Assembly (NCBI GenBank): GCA_045603225.1
Contig: JAZULT010000095.1
Location: 1-23,992, forward strand
Direction of reading: 5' to 3'
Source of the DNA: RGIG9115 sp045603225
GTDB taxonomy: Bacteria > Bacillota > Clostridia > UBA1381
DNA length: 23,992 bases
The notes beneath the pieces were generated by a model, which saw nothing but the letters and a program-made list of their open reading frames with translations, did not search any database and was not told the origin of the DNA. Shown one piece after another: positions 23,467 to 23,992 of the stretch (positions are counted from its first letter, which is position 1; every line of letters starts with the position of its first letter). Made by a program: the position numbers and the translations under genes.

Positions 23467-23501
23467 TTTATTGTTGTATAGGAAATTGTGGTTTTTTTAA
23501 T

Positions 23502-23642
23502 ATGGTGAAGCAACATGAAAAAAGCACGCGTATGACACTTAAAGAAGCATCGGATATGGTAGGAATAGATGACCCTTCGTATATGAGCCGATTGTTTGAA
23601 AAGGTGTGCGGTATGAGCTTTTGGGAATATTCTTCCGATTGA
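23502..23642 (+). pseudogene. Remnant of an AraC-family regulator (second half of the HTH)
   Basis: A 46-codon frame reads LKEASDMVGIDDPSYMSRLF then EKVCGMSFWEYSSD before TGA. This matches the second helix-turn-helix of AraC/XylS regulators (LxxxAxxVGFxDxSYFxRxFKKxxGxSPxxYR). Everything N-terminal to it, including the ligand domain and first HTH, is missing, and the usual PxxYR end is degraded. No ribosome site precedes ATG 23502. It is best read as a decayed gene fragment in the gap between pyrF and the polymerase gene. The rest of this 365-bp gap holds only the candidate terminator and a promoter. Confidence 0.6.
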
Positions 23643-23661
23643 TGTAGTTTTTGTATATCTA

Positions 23662-23690
23662 TTGACTTTCCGGTGTATTTGTGGTAAAAT
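23662..23690 (+). promoter_or_regulatory. Sigma-A promoter of the Y-family polymerase gene
   Basis: TTGACT (23662-23667), 17-bp spacer, TAAAAT (23685-23690), about 77 nt before the ATG. No obvious LexA (GAACNNNNGTTC) site was seen near it. Confidence 0.7.
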
Positions 23691-23767
23691 GCAAGAAAAG
23701 GATAGGTAGAAAAATATTGAATATAAATATACGTTTTGAATCAGAAATCTACCGAACAAAGAATTAA

Positions 23768-23992
23768 ATGAAAAAGAAAATATATATTTGTATAGACCTT
23801 AAGAGCTTTTACGCATCTGTTGAATGTGTGGAACGCGGTCTTGACCCGCTGACAACAAATCTTGTTGTGGCGGACTTGTCAAGAACAGAGAAAACAATCT
23901 GTCTTGCAGTTACTCCGAGTCTCAAAGCATATGGAATTCCGGGGCGTGCAAGACTTTTTGAAGTGGTACAAAAGGTAAAATATATAAATAAT
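23768..23992 (+). CDS. Y-family DNA polymerase (UmuC/DinB-like), 5' end only
   Basis: The first 75 residues of a translesion DNA polymerase. IYICIDLKSFYASVECVERG (5-24) contains the first catalytic Asp and the steric-gate aromatic region; DPLTTNLVVAD (26-36) and SRTEKTICLAV (37-47) then SLKAYGI and RLFEVV match the UvrX/YqjW-type group of Firmicutes. A TAA directly precedes the ATG, so this is the earliest possible start; no good Shine-Dalgarno is visible, which is odd. The gene runs off the window, so the palm Asp-Glu pair and C-terminal clamp motif cannot be checked. Confidence 0.85.
   Translation, partial: MKKKIYICIDLKSFYASVECVERGLDPLTTNLVVADLSRTEKTICLAVTPSLKAYGIPGRARLFEVVQKVKYINN

Noticed and set aside
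23175..23759. 194-codon minus-strand open frame over the pyrF 3' end and the following gap
   Set aside because: Mostly antisense to pyrF, basic low-quality composition, no family resemblance and no ribosome site.
1..23992. CRISPR arrays, tRNA, rRNA, insertion sequences
   Set aside because: No regularly spaced repeats, tRNA cloverleaf, rRNA-like stretches or transposase genes were seen on either strand.

Overview
The window looks like chromosomal DNA from a low-to-mid GC Gram-positive anaerobe of the class Clostridia. Reasons: strong AGGAGG-type ribosome binding sites; sigma-A promoters with 17-bp spacers, many of them perfect consensus; a class IB (PyrD/PyrK) dihydroorotate dehydrogenase; PyrR-type attenuation; and a large secreted protein of a style I associate with Oscillospirales/Monoglobus-like gut bacteria. 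The genus assignment is inference. No rRNA, tRNA, CRISPR array, insertion sequence or prophage was recognised.

Left part (1-5450). A hairpin-rich non-coding stretch abuts a 5'-truncated PHP-domain gene. Facing it are four minus-strand genes: an HTH (XRE)-ADP-ribosylglycohydrolase fusion followed by a Gfo/Idh/MocA-type oxidoreductase, then, from its own consensus promoter, endonuclease IV (nfo) and a TIM-barrel sugar isomerase/epimerase-like protein. These are housekeeping repair plus a small, uncharacterised sugar or nucleoside-derivative module.

Middle (5450-15260). On the plus strand lie an ABC-F ATPase with one degenerate ATP site and an ABC exporter half-transporter, closed by a bidirectional terminator. 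Then come a minus-strand pnuC with a structured leader RNA, a divergent RelB/DinJ-YafQ toxin-antitoxin pair, thyA, a large secreted repeat protein preceded by a leader RNA with a competing antiterminator/terminator, and a membrane-anchored metallophosphoesterase.

Right part (15260-23992). This is the de novo pyrimidine operon pyrC-carA-carB-pyrK-pyrD-pyrF. It has tightly spaced or overlapping genes and sits behind a promoter and a leader that can be folded into a textbook PyrR attenuator: binding loop with CAGAGA hexaloop, antiterminator, terminator. Together the genes make carbamoyl phosphate, oxidise dihydroorotate with NAD+ and decarboxylate OMP. pyrB, pyrE and pyrR are not in the window and must lie elsewhere. 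The CarA glutaminase site is unusually eroded. After the operon come a remnant of an AraC-type regulator and the 5' end of a Y-family DNA polymerase gene, cut by the window edge.

Most interesting for follow-up: the degenerate CarA glutaminase site, the two unassigned leader RNAs (pnuC and the secreted protein), the XRE-ADP-ribosylglycohydrolase fusion operon, and the asymmetric ABC-F protein. All functional calls come from reading motifs; no database search was run.
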